DNA of 64,000 nt from a bacterium (GTDB taxonomy: Bacteria > Patescibacteriota > Saccharimonadia > Saccharimonadales > Saccharimonadaceae): assembly GCA_030530385.1 (NCBI GenBank), contig JAUMVB010000003.1, forward strand, positions 18,341-82,340, read 5' to 3'. This document shows positions 15,873-23,481 of this stretch, in pieces. The position numbers were made by a program, and so were the translations under genes. Numbering within the stretch: position 1 is the stretch's first letter; the number at the start of each line of letters is the position of its first letter. The notes below the pieces were generated by a model. It had not been told where the DNA came from. It did not search any database and saw only the letters and a program-made list of their open reading frames with translations.

Positions 15873-17648
15873 ATGAAGAAGCTTATTTTTATTTTAGTGG
15901 TTACGATTTTATCTTTTGGTGGTGTTTTTCATCAAACAGCTTTTGCTGATGCGAATGATTTTGTGGTTAAAAAATTTGAAGCAGATTACTATCTAAGTAA
16001 AGATTCGGAGAATCGATCAATACTCAAAGTTATAGAAGAAATTACGGTTGAGTTTCCGGATTTTGACCAAAACCACGGTATTGAGCGTGCTTTACCGAAA
16101 AAATATCAAGGTCACGATTCCTTTCTGGGCGGTCTGAAAGTTCTTCGAAATGGAGAACAAGAGGGTGTTTCGTCTAGTGATGAGAACGGTAATATAGTTT
16201 TTAGAATTGGCAAGGCGGATGAGTATGTTCGTGGCGAACAGAAATATCGGATAGAATATTCATACCGTGATGTAATTCGCGATGATTTAAAAACCAAAAA
16301 TTCAAACGCAAAAGAACAGTTTTTTATTTGGAATACTAATGGGACTCAGTGGAGACAGAATTTTCGCAATTTAATCGCACGAGTCCATATACCTAAGGAG
16401 CTATCTTCTAAATATACTGGGCTGTCTTGTTATTTTGGTGAAGAAGGGAGTAAAGAAAAATGCCCTACTGCTGAAAAATCTGAAGAATCTGATGGGTCAA
16501 TAGCTTTAACATTTGGTGCTTCTAGTCTTTCCGTGGGGCAAAATGTAACTTTTTCGATTACATTAAAACCCGATACTTTTGTTGGTTATCAAGAGCCTTT
16601 TTGGGTGAAATATATTGGTTTTTCGTTATGGATTGTTTCAGCTATAGAGGTTGCTATAACTGTTTATCTAATTCATCTTTCACTAACTAGATTTCGCTCT
16701 GTAAAAACTGGCGATCCTATCGTCCCTCAATATTTACCGCCAAATGATATTTCGCTATTTGAAAGTGCAGTTTTGACTAAAGCTAATTCTAAAGTTATTG
16801 CAGCAATGATTATTAAAATGGCAATTAATGGTAATATTAAAATTATTGAGCGAGATAGTAAGGGCGTTTTTTCTAGAGGCAAAGAATATATTTTACGGAA
16901 AATTAATAATAACGGACTGATTGGCAATGAGTCTATTACTTTCAATAAGATATTTAAAAGTAACAAGACTGAAGTTAAAATAAGCTCGTTGCGTACAGAT
17001 TTCTTCAATGATTTCCCTTATTATGCCGAAAAAGTTATGAAAGATGATAGATTTTATTCATCGATATCGCGAACGGATGTAGGTATTGTTTTGCTATTGT
17101 CCATGCTGGTTCTATTAGGGGTCTTGTATACCACTGGAGCCTTTGAAGGGATTATGGACAGATATATTGGTAGTTTAGCGATTTTAGCTATTTTAAGTAT
17201 TGTGAATACTGTTTATTCGATGATTTTGCTTAGCTTGCATCCGTTGAATATGTCTGGCGCTAAATATAAAGACTATCTTGATGGTCTTAAACTTTATATG
17301 AAACTCGCAGAAGCTGATCGCATAAAGATCCTTCAGAGCGTGAAGGGGGCTGAGCGTTTAGAAGAAATAGGTGAGTCTCGAGTGAAACTTTATGAAAGAC
17401 TTTTGCCTTATGCTATTTTATTTGGTATTGAAAAATCTTGGTTGCATGTTTTGTCGATTGAATATGGTAATGCGGCACCAAGCTGGTATGATGGGACTAC
17501 GGCGTTTAATGCGGCAGTATTCGCTCAGTCTATCAGCTCGATTTCTAGTTCTGTAAATAGCTATACTGATACTTCTAGCTCTAGTAGCGGCGGCGGTGGA
17601 GAATTCTCTGGCGGTGGCGGTGGGGGAGGAGGCGGTGGAGGTTGGTAA
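15873..17648 (+). CDS. DUF2207-type membrane protein with Gly-rich tail
   Basis: 591 aa. A signal peptide (cleaved near HQTAFA, about residue 25) is followed by an extracellular domain of DUF2207 type (about 30-240, with the typical RSILKVIEEITVEFPDFDQNHGIERALP region in segments). Then come a transmembrane helix near 252-272, a cytoplasmic stretch and two helices near 405-455. The C-terminus is Ser/Gly-rich, ending in a run of glycines with a final Trp. That tail is typical of this family. Its role is unknown; it is a common cell-envelope protein of Gram-positive-like bacteria. Confidence 0.82.
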   Translation: MKKLIFILVVTILSFGGVFHQTAFADANDFVVKKFEADYYLSKDSENRSILKVIEEITVEFPDFDQNHGIERALPKKYQGHDSFLGGLKVLRNGEQEGVSSSDENGNIVFRIGKADEYVRGEQKYRIEYSYRDVIRDDLKTKNSNAKEQFFIWNTNGTQWRQNFRNLIARVHIPKELSSKYTGLSCYFGEEGSKEKCPTAEKSEESDGSIALTFGASSLSVGQNVTFSITLKPDTFVGYQEPFWVKYIGFSLWIVSAIEVAITVYLIHLSLTRFRSVKTGDPIVPQYLPPNDISLFESAVLTKANSKVIAAMIIKMAINGNIKIIERDSKGVFSRGKEYILRKINNNGLIGNESITFNKIFKSNKTEVKISSLRTDFFNDFPYYAEKVMKDDRFYSSISRTDVGIVLLLSMLVLLGVLYTTGAFEGIMDRYIGSLAILAILSIVNTVYSMILLSLHPLNMSGAKYKDYLDGLKLYMKLAEADRIKILQSVKGAERLEEIGESRVKLYERLLPYAILFGIEKSWLHVLSIEYGNAAPSWYDGTTAFNAAVFAQSISSISSSVNSYTDTSSSSSGGGGEFSGGGGGGGGGGGW

Positions 17649-17675
17649 ATTCTCCGCTTAAATCATTGTTATAAG

Positions 17676-17720
17676 AAATAGGTGCTTGATAAATTTGCTA
17701 TGAAGCACCTATTTTATTAG
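17676..17720 (+). terminator. Terminator of the DUF2207 gene
   Basis: Perfect 12-bp stem (17676-17687 with 17703-17714) followed by TTTTATT. Confidence 0.8.
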
Positions 17721-17728
17721 AGCGAAAT

Positions 17729-17757
17729 TTAAAACCGCCTCATAGAAGCGGTTTTAA
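17729..17757 (-). terminator. tRNA-Val terminator
   Basis: 10-bp stem TTAAAACCGC/GCGGTTTTAA, read on the minus strand 13 bases past the tRNA 3' end. Confidence 0.75.
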
Positions 17758-17769
17758 ATAAATAATTTC

Positions 17770-17846
17770 TGGTGGGTGATTAGGGACTCGAACCCCAGAC
17801 CCTCTCGGTGTAAACGAGATGCTCTAGCCAACTGAGCTAATCACCC
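17770..17846 (-). tRNA. tRNA-Val (anticodon UAC)
   Basis: The complete cloverleaf can be read on the minus strand. The acceptor is GGGTGAT/ATCACCC, the D arm contains GCTCAGTTGGCTAGAGC, and the anticodon stem TCTCG/CGAGA has loop TTTACAC giving anticodon TAC. The T arm contains GGTTCGAGTCC. The discriminator is A and the CCA end is encoded (17770-17772). It reads GUA and probably other Val codons. It is the only tRNA seen in the window and has its own promoter and terminator. Confidence 0.95.
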
Positions 17847-17857
17847 GAACATTTATA

Positions 17858-17886
17858 ATTTTATCAATTATGACGTATAAAGTCAA
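17858..17886 (-). promoter_or_regulatory. tRNA-Val promoter
   Basis: Minus strand TTGACT (17881-17886), 17-bp spacer, TAAAAT (17858-17863), about 12 bases before the mature 5' end. Confidence 0.75.
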
Positions 17887-17971
17887 GGATTTTTTATGCT
17901 AAAATTATTTTTATAAAAATCATTAGCATAATATTGAACTTTGACGTAAAGTATGATTAAATATAAGCATT

Positions 17972-20824
17972 ATGAATAGTTTTTGGGCTGGGTTGAAAAA
18001 TAAAAAAAATTTGTTTTTTGTTTTTTTGGCTATCTTTAATTTAAATATTTTTTTTGTATCTGGTGATTATTATGCTTATGCTGTAGTTAAAGACTATGTA
18101 TATACCGAGGAAGATTGTAAACAAGCTGGTTTGGAATTTGACAAGGAGGGTATAGGAACTAGACCTGGCATTGGATGTGTTTTTTATTCTGCTAGTGGAG
18201 CAATTATTAATCGAAAGAAGCAGATTGATGCTACTGTTATTGGACAGAGTAGTAATTTATATAGCAAAATGGACGCCTATACAACTAATGACTCCGGTAA
18301 GGAGCCAACATCTTGTTTGAGTGGGTATAAAAAAGGTAGATATGATTTTGGTAATGCAAAAGATGTTCCTGCATGTATTAAAGATAAAAGTTTTAGGGGT
18401 ACTCCAGGATTGCCTTCTGGGGTTAACGATGCTGATATCTATGACGAGAAGAGCTGTAAAGATGACGGGGGTAGTTGGTTTTATACTAATAATAATCATC
18501 ACAGTGGCTCAATGTGTGGTTTTGGCAAAAAACTGAGAGATGATGGTTTCACAGAGGAGTGGAATTATGCAATGGTTAAAAAACAAAGACCAGATGAATT
18601 CTTTGCTAGTTCTGAAAGATGTCCTAATGGATATACTAAATTTGTGAAAACTGAAGGTGGTAACCAGAGGAATGCATGTAGAAAGTCATCAAATGGGACT
18701 AACCTGGATTGTACCAAGCCTGAAAATAAGGAAAAAAAAGAATGTAAAGATGCTGAGAAGGATTTTGGTTCTGGGGATGATAGCGGTAGTTCCGAAGACA
18801 AATCCTCCTGTAAAATAGATGGCGTGGGTTGGATTGTTTGTCCTGGTGCAAACTTTTTGTCTAAAGTAGTGATGGATTCGTATAAACTTATTGCCGATAA
18901 TTTACTACAAGTTAGATCTAATGAGCTTTTTACCAACAGTGGTCAAGATAAAAGTAGCGGCAAAAGCCTTACTGAGGTATGGGGTAATTTTCGTGATATA
19001 GCCAACGTTTTGTTTGTGATTTTATTTACAATTGTTATAATTTCTCAAATCACTAGCCTTGGTATTTCTAATTACGGTATTAAAAAAATGCTCCCGCGTC
19101 TTTTAATCTTTGCTATCTTAATTAATATATCTTATTACATTTCTGTTATTGCAGTAGATGCATCTAATATACTAGGTCGAAGTATATTTAATACTATAAT
19201 AGGAAGTGTAGAATGGAGTGGAGCTTCTGGAGATAGTAGTCTATCTACGATAGTTGCTGGGGGCTTGGCACTTGGTACTGGAGCTATATTATTTGGTGGA
19301 ACTATGCTATTGGCACTTATCTCCGCTGCTATCGGTATGGCTGTAATGATAATTACTCTAATGATTCGTCAGGCGGCTGTGATTATTTTGGTTGTATTAT
19401 CGCCAATTGCTTTCGCCTCTGCTATTTTACCTAATACCGAAGGAATTTTTAACAAATGGAAAAGTATATTTAAATCTATGCTAGTCATTTATCCTATGGC
19501 ATCTATTGTGGTTTCTTTATCGGTTTTAGCTTCTAATACTTTAGCGGCTACGGCTAACGGTAATCATCTTATTCAGGGCTTATATTTAACCTTACCATTT
19601 GTTGGTATGGCTGGAGTAGTTGCTTTAATTAGGGGTGCTTTAGCTGCTCTAGATAAACTAACGAATGCTAATATTACAGGCAAACTCAGTTCTCTTGCTG
19701 GTGGCGCAAATAAATTTATGGGTAATACTTCCATGGCGAAACATGCTACTAACTGGAGTAGAGGTAATGTAGGTGCTCTTACTGGAAGAGATAAAAATCC
19801 TAATACGAAAATTGGTCGTTTTTTGGGTCGGGCTGGCCGGATGACTGGTGTAGCTGCTGTTGCTGGAGGGTTGCGAAACTCCCGACTTCGCGCTGATAGT
19901 AATGCTCAGATTATCGAAGAAAACCAGAAATGGGACGATGAAGACCGCAGAATTGCTATGCTAGAACAAATGGAAGCAAGTGGAACTATTACAGATTCTC
20001 AGCTTCGTTCGTTAAATGGTTTGCGGGCTATTAAGCAAAAGCGTGAAGACGACCAAATCACTGCGCAATCTGTCGCTATGGCAAGGAGCTGGGCTACTTT
20101 GAATGGTGATGCGGCTAAAGATGCGGCTATAGAAAACTCTCTTGTTGGAGCTATGCAGTCTGGGGATTTTTCTAAGTTCAGGGTTGCGTATGGGGCTGCA
20201 AAAAATTCCGGAAAAAAGGAGAGCGATATTGCCAATATAATGTCTTCCGCTATTAAATCATCGGGTGTATCGCAGGAGTTTGCGCAGAAGTTTACGGATA
20301 GGTATGCAGGCGATATGAAGGCTGTATCTCCTTCGCTCATGGGCGCCATGACTGTTGCTCGAAATACTCAAGGCGGTATTACTACTCAAAAGCTTTCAAA
20401 TGGTTTAACTATGGCCGAAAGTGTTATGGGCCAAGCTATGTCTGACCCTGGGGCGTATGCAAACATGACTGCGAAAAGCTTAACTGCGCTTCGTCCTGGC
20501 GAAACTACTAACTATTTGAATGCTATAGATAATATGAGCCAAGATCAGCTATCTAGCGCCATAAGTATGGCTAATAATGCGCTCACTAACCCAGAGACTC
20601 GCGATGATATGACGGCTGATCAGGAAAAATTCTTGAATCAAATTATTCAAAAAGCTAACTCTAAGATTGTAGCTAATCCCAATTCTAACACTAACTCCAG
20701 TCAAAAAGCTAACCCTCCTTCAAATCCAGTTCCGAACAATAATAGTCCAACTAGAAAAGTTCAACCTAACTATAGGGGCAATTGGATTAATCCAGATTCT
20801 GGTAAAAAACCTAATAACCCTTGA
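17972..20824 (+). CDS. VirB6/TrbL-like polytopic membrane protein
   Basis: 950 aa. An N-terminal hydrophobic segment (about 12-36) precedes a Cys-containing extracellular region to about 300. About six transmembrane helices follow between roughly 340 and 590. A long hydrophilic Ala/Ser-rich C-terminal region reaches a Pro/Asn-rich end. The helix pair around RQAAVIILVVLSPIAFAS followed by a conserved-looking Trp-Lys loop (NKWKSIFKSMLVIYP) resembles VirB6/TrbL inner-membrane channel proteins of type IV secretion. No VirB4, VirD4 or other system component lies nearby, so it is an orphan here. The assignment rests on topology and motif resemblance only. It ends at a terminator before serS. Confidence 0.6.
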   Translation: MNSFWAGLKNKKNLFFVFLAIFNLNIFFVSGDYYAYAVVKDYVYTEEDCKQAGLEFDKEGIGTRPGIGCVFYSASGAIINRKKQIDATVIGQSSNLYSKMDAYTTNDSGKEPTSCLSGYKKGRYDFGNAKDVPACIKDKSFRGTPGLPSGVNDADIYDEKSCKDDGGSWFYTNNNHHSGSMCGFGKKLRDDGFTEEWNYAMVKKQRPDEFFASSERCPNGYTKFVKTEGGNQRNACRKSSNGTNLDCTKPENKEKKECKDAEKDFGSGDDSGSSEDKSSCKIDGVGWIVCPGANFLSKVVMDSYKLIADNLLQVRSNELFTNSGQDKSSGKSLTEVWGNFRDIANVLFVILFTIVIISQITSLGISNYGIKKMLPRLLIFAILINISYYISVIAVDASNILGRSIFNTIIGSVEWSGASGDSSLSTIVAGGLALGTGAILFGGTMLLALISAAIGMAVMIITLMIRQAAVIILVVLSPIAFASAILPNTEGIFNKWKSIFKSMLVIYPMASIVVSLSVLASNTLAATANGNHLIQGLYLTLPFVGMAGVVALIRGALAALDKLTNANITGKLSSLAGGANKFMGNTSMAKHATNWSRGNVGALTGRDKNPNTKIGRFLGRAGRMTGVAAVAGGLRNSRLRADSNAQIIEENQKWDDEDRRIAMLEQMEASGTITDSQLRSLNGLRAIKQKREDDQITAQSVAMARSWATLNGDAAKDAAIENSLVGAMQSGDFSKFRVAYGAAKNSGKKESDIANIMSSAIKSSGVSQEFAQKFTDRYAGDMKAVSPSLMGAMTVARNTQGGITTQKLSNGLTMAESVMGQAMSDPGAYANMTAKSLTALRPGETTNYLNAIDNMSQDQLSSAISMANNALTNPETRDDMTADQEKFLNQIIQKANSKIVANPNSNTNSSQKANPPSNPVPNNNSPTRKVQPNYRGNWINPDSGKKPNNP

Positions 20825-20840
20825 CACTAAAACATACATT

Positions 20841-20870
20841 AAAAGCACCTCTTTAAGGAGGTTGCTTTTT
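20841..20870 (+). terminator. Terminator of the VirB6-like gene
   Basis: Stem AAAAGCACCTC/GAGGTTGCTTTT with a one-base bulge and T run. The serS -35 region lies in its loop. Confidence 0.75.
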
Positions 20871-20880
20871 GTGATATAAT
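20852..20880 (+). promoter_or_regulatory. serS promoter (leaderless)
   Basis: TTTAAG (20852-20857), 17-bp spacer, TATAAT (20875-20880), ending 6 bases before the ATG. Confidence 0.65.
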
Positions 20881-20886
20881 TTAATC

Positions 20887-22161
20887 ATGCTAGATATAAA
20901 ATTTATTCGTGAAAATTTGGCGCAAGTTAAAAAAGATACTGCAAATAAAGGCTATAAAACTGATGTTGATGCGGTTCTTGAACTTGATGACCAAAGAAAG
21001 AAGCTGACCTATAAAATTGATGAATTACGTGCTCGTCGTAATCAAATTTCTGATTTGATGAAAAAAGCTGGTGGTAAACCTTCTGAAGAAAACATAATTG
21101 AGGGTAAAAAAATCAAGACTGAACTTGCAGAGCTTGAAAATGAATTCCGCGATATTGACGAGAAATTAAATGCGGGATTAAACGCTATCCCAAATATACT
21201 CCAACCAGACGTACCAATTGGTGAAGAAGGCGAAGATGAAGTTGTAAAGGAATGGGGAGTTGAGTTAGCTGAACAAAAATTTGGTTCAGAGCGAGTTGGT
21301 GCAAAAGATCATCTTGATTTTGCAATGAATAAAAACTGGGTTGATTTTGAACGTGGAGCGAAAGTTACTGGTGCAAAGTTTTACTTCTTAAAAGGTGATT
21401 TGGCGCTTCTTGAAAATGCTATTTACCAGTTTGCGTTAAACAAACTGCTTTCTAAGAACTTTAATTTTATGACCGTTCCGCATATGGTTAACGGTAGAGT
21501 TGCGACGGGCACAGGTTTTGCGCCACGTTCTAGTGATCAGAGTGATGAATATTTTATAGAAAACGAAGACCTAAGCTTAATTGCGACTGCCGAAATGTCG
21601 CTAACCGGTTATCATGCGAATGAAATTCTTGAAGAATCGGATCTACCGTTGTTTTATGCTGGCTATTCGCCTTGCTATCGCAAAGAGGCAGGAACTTACG
21701 GTAAGCATACACGCGGGCTTTTCCGTGTTCATCAGTTTAACAAGCTTGAAATGTATGCTTATACTTTACCCGAACAAAGTGTTGAAGCTCACGAAAAAAT
21801 TCTGGCTGTCGAAGAGGAAATTTATCAAGATCTAGGAATCCCATATCGTGTAATCAATATTGCCAGTGGGGATTTGGGCGCGCCAGCTTCAAAGAAATAC
21901 GATATTGAATATTGGAGCCCAGTTGACGGTAAGTATCGTGAAATTACTAGCTGCTCAAACTGTACAGATTATCAGGCGCGAAATTTGAATATTCGCGTTC
22001 GTCGAACTAGTGGTGATTTACAGGTAGTTCATACGCTCAATGGTACAGCCGTTTCGCTTGCGCGTTGTTTGGTAGCAATACTCGAAAACTTCCAGAATGG
22101 AGATAATTTAATTATCCCAGAAGTTTTGCAACCATTTATGGGTGGCAGAAAAGAAATCTAG
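20887..22161 (+). CDS. serS: Seryl-tRNA synthetase
   Basis: 424 aa, normal length. The N-terminal helical hairpin (about 27-105) is the coiled-coil arm that grips the long variable arm of tRNA-Ser. The class II core has TGTGFAPRS, the ATAEMSLTGYH region, motif 2 FRVHQFNKLEMYAY after CYRKEAGTYGKHTRG, and motif 3 LNGTAVSLARCLVAILEN. It charges tRNA-Ser and also tRNA-Sec where present. It is leaderless from its own promoter and is followed by palindromic DNA. Confidence 0.97.
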   Translation: MLDIKFIRENLAQVKKDTANKGYKTDVDAVLELDDQRKKLTYKIDELRARRNQISDLMKKAGGKPSEENIIEGKKIKTELAELENEFRDIDEKLNAGLNAIPNILQPDVPIGEEGEDEVVKEWGVELAEQKFGSERVGAKDHLDFAMNKNWVDFERGAKVTGAKFYFLKGDLALLENAIYQFALNKLLSKNFNFMTVPHMVNGRVATGTGFAPRSSDQSDEYFIENEDLSLIATAEMSLTGYHANEILEESDLPLFYAGYSPCYRKEAGTYGKHTRGLFRVHQFNKLEMYAYTLPEQSVEAHEKILAVEEEIYQDLGIPYRVINIASGDLGAPASKKYDIEYWSPVDGKYREITSCSNCTDYQARNLNIRVRRTSGDLQVVHTLNGTAVSLARCLVAILENFQNGDNLIIPEVLQPFMGGRKEI

Positions 22162-22167
22162 AACTAT

Positions 22168-22221
22168 AAAGCACTATATTTAGCGTATATGTATATTTTA
22201 CAACACTATATATAGTGCTTT
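22168..22221 (+). terminator. serS terminator / nested palindromes
   Basis: Outer arms AAAGCACTATAT (22168-22179) and ATATAGTGCTTT (22210-22221) are followed by T's. The right arm itself belongs to a second 14-base perfect palindrome, CACTATA-TATAGTG (22204-22217). Two alternative structures are therefore possible. Confidence 0.65.
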
Positions 22222-22236
22222 TTAATTTACTTATGC

Positions 22237-22242
22237 TATAAT
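22237..22242 (+). promoter_or_regulatory. -10 box of the glutaredoxin-like gene
   Basis: TATAAT with extended TGC, 38 bases before the ATG. The -35 is unclear. Confidence 0.5.
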
Positions 22243-22279
22243 ATAAATATAGCCAAAATATAGAAAGAAGGTGATTATA

Positions 22280-22507
22280 ATGGCTATAATAATTTATACA
22301 AGGAATGATTGCCGTCCATGTAAGGAGACTAAAAAACGCTTTGAGGAATTTGGTATTCCTTTCGAAGAAATTAATCTTGATGAGCATCCAGAACTTATTG
22401 GTTATGTTAAGGATGATCTTGGCTTTAGTTCTACTCCAGTTATTGTAACTCATGACGGGGTATGGTCTGGTTATAGGCTAGATAAGATTAAGGCAATTAA
22501 GCAATAG
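22280..22507 (+). CDS. Glutaredoxin/NrdH-like redox protein
   Basis: 75 aa from the ATG at 22280. A GTG at 22271 is in frame but overlaps the AAGAAGGTG SD. The thioredoxin fold shows the redox motif CRPC at about residues 11-14 and the cis-Pro segment STPVIVTHDG. The C-terminus is WSGYRLDKIKAI, like the G(F/Y)RPDK end of NrdH. It likely reduces disulfides, possibly those of ribonucleotide reductase. No reductase is encoded nearby. NrdH versus glutaredoxin cannot be settled from sequence alone. Confidence 0.82.
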   Translation: MAIIIYTRNDCRPCKETKKRFEEFGIPFEEINLDEHPELIGYVKDDLGFSSTPVIVTHDGVWSGYRLDKIKAIKQ

Positions 22508-22534
22508 CTCGCTTATTGAGGCGGGCTCTTTTTC
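22506..22534 (+). terminator. Terminator of the glutaredoxin-like gene
   Basis: 7-bp stem AGCTCGC/GCGGGCT (one G-U) followed by CTTTTTC. The next promoter starts immediately. Confidence 0.7.
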
Positions 22535-22563
22535 TTGACAATCAAAAAGGTTTATGCTAATAT
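22535..22563 (+). promoter_or_regulatory. Promoter of the hibernation-factor gene
   Basis: TTGACA (22535-22540), 17-bp spacer, TAATAT (22558-22563), with a leader containing an AAAGGAAAG SD. Confidence 0.8.
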
Positions 22564-22593
22564 TTGAGTAGTAATTAACAGAAAAGGAAAGAC

Positions 22594-22962
22594 ATGATTT
22601 CACAGATTGAAGTTACAGGAAATAAATACGAAGTTGATGAAAATACAAAAAAATATGCAATTAAGCATATTGGTAAACTAGATAAATATCTACCGCGACA
22701 CGCTAAAAAATCAGCATCGGCGCGCGTTTTGATTGCTCAAATTAACGGTACTCATGACAATAAATATGAAGTTGAAGTAATCGTTGATGTACCAGATAAA
22801 ACTTTGGTGGCAAAAGATCAAAGCTCGAATGTTCTTGCTGCGATTGATATTGTTGAAGCCAAGCTTGACGGACAGATCCGCCGTTACAAGACCGAAAAAA
22901 ATCCACGCCTTGGTAAAGCTGGTATTATGGCAAAGTTTAAGCGCTCATTTAAACGAGGATAA
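22594..22962 (+). CDS. raiA: Ribosome-associated inhibitor / hibernation factor (RaiA/HPF family)
   Basis: 122 aa. It begins MISQIEVTGNKYEVDENTKKY, followed by the beta-alpha-beta-beta-beta-alpha HPF/RaiA N-domain. The basic helix near LDGQIRRYKTEKNPRLGK lies at residues 93-110. It lacks the C-terminal dimerisation domain of long HPF, so it is a short form. It binds the small subunit decoding centre and silences ribosomes in stationary phase or stress. It has its own promoter, SD and terminator. Confidence 0.88.
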   Translation: MISQIEVTGNKYEVDENTKKYAIKHIGKLDKYLPRHAKKSASARVLIAQINGTHDNKYEVEVIVDVPDKTLVAKDQSSNVLAAIDIVEAKLDGQIRRYKTEKNPRLGKAGIMAKFKRSFKRG

Positions 22963-22973
22963 GTTACTGTAGT

Positions 22974-23004
22974 AATCGCGTCAAAACGGCGCGATTTTAT
23001 TTTT
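22974..23004 (+). terminator. raiA terminator
   Basis: 7-bp stem AATCGCG/CGCGATT (22974-22980 with 22990-22996), then a T-rich run. Confidence 0.75.
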
Positions 23005-23018
23005 TGCTAAAAATATTG

Positions 23019-23024
23019 TATAAT
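23019..23024 (+). promoter_or_regulatory. -10 box of the 117-aa gene
   Basis: TATAAT 32 bases before the ATG. The -35 is weak (TTTATT at 22996-23001, 17 bp away). Confidence 0.5.
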
Positions 23025-23056
23025 GGTGTAACTTTATTATTTTAGGGGGTGAAAAA

Positions 23057-23410
23057 ATGGATAAAGCAAAACTTTTCAAAAAATACGGCCGTAGGTTTGT
23101 GGCTGTTGATATTTATGAGAATACAATTTATTTAGATTTTTATGAGATCAAAAATGATAAAATTATAAAAAAGCCTATTTTATTGTTTTTGTCAGAGAAT
23201 AATTTAATAATAATTAGGGATAGCGAGAAAATCGAGTCTAGCAACAATATTAAATTGTATTCTGATGTTATATCTTTGGCTGGGGATGCTGAGGCATCTT
23301 GTATGCTTAGGACTTTAAATAAGGAGATTGAATCTATCGCTAACCATAAGATTATTTCTCCTAATAATAAAATAGTAGAAATAGCCAAAAAGTTAATGAA
23401 AGTCCTTTAA
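23057..23410 (+). CDS. Unknown 117-aa protein
   Basis: A soluble, Ile/Lys-rich protein with alternating hydrophobic strands (FVAVDIYENTIYLDFYEI) and no signal peptide or membrane helix. I recognise no motif. The ATG is preceded by a GGGGGTG purine run that can act as SD. It has its own promoter and an immediate terminator (23398-23422, AAAGTCC/GGGCTTT then T7) that overlaps its last codons. It sits between raiA and secA and is probably a lineage-specific gene. Confidence 0.65.
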   Translation: MDKAKLFKKYGRRFVAVDIYENTIYLDFYEIKNDKIIKKPILLFLSENNLIIIRDSEKIESSNNIKLYSDVISLAGDAEASCMLRTLNKEIESIANHKIISPNNKIVEIAKKLMKVL

Positions 23411-23422
23411 AGGGGCTTTTTT
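23398..23422 (+). terminator. Terminator of the 117-aa gene
   Basis: AAAGTCC/GGGCTTT stem with a G-U pair, followed by TTTTTTT. Confidence 0.65.
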
Positions 23423-23481
23423 TAGTGTTAAAATTATGATAAAATTGTAATAGATTTTATACTGTTTTAATGGAGAAGGAA

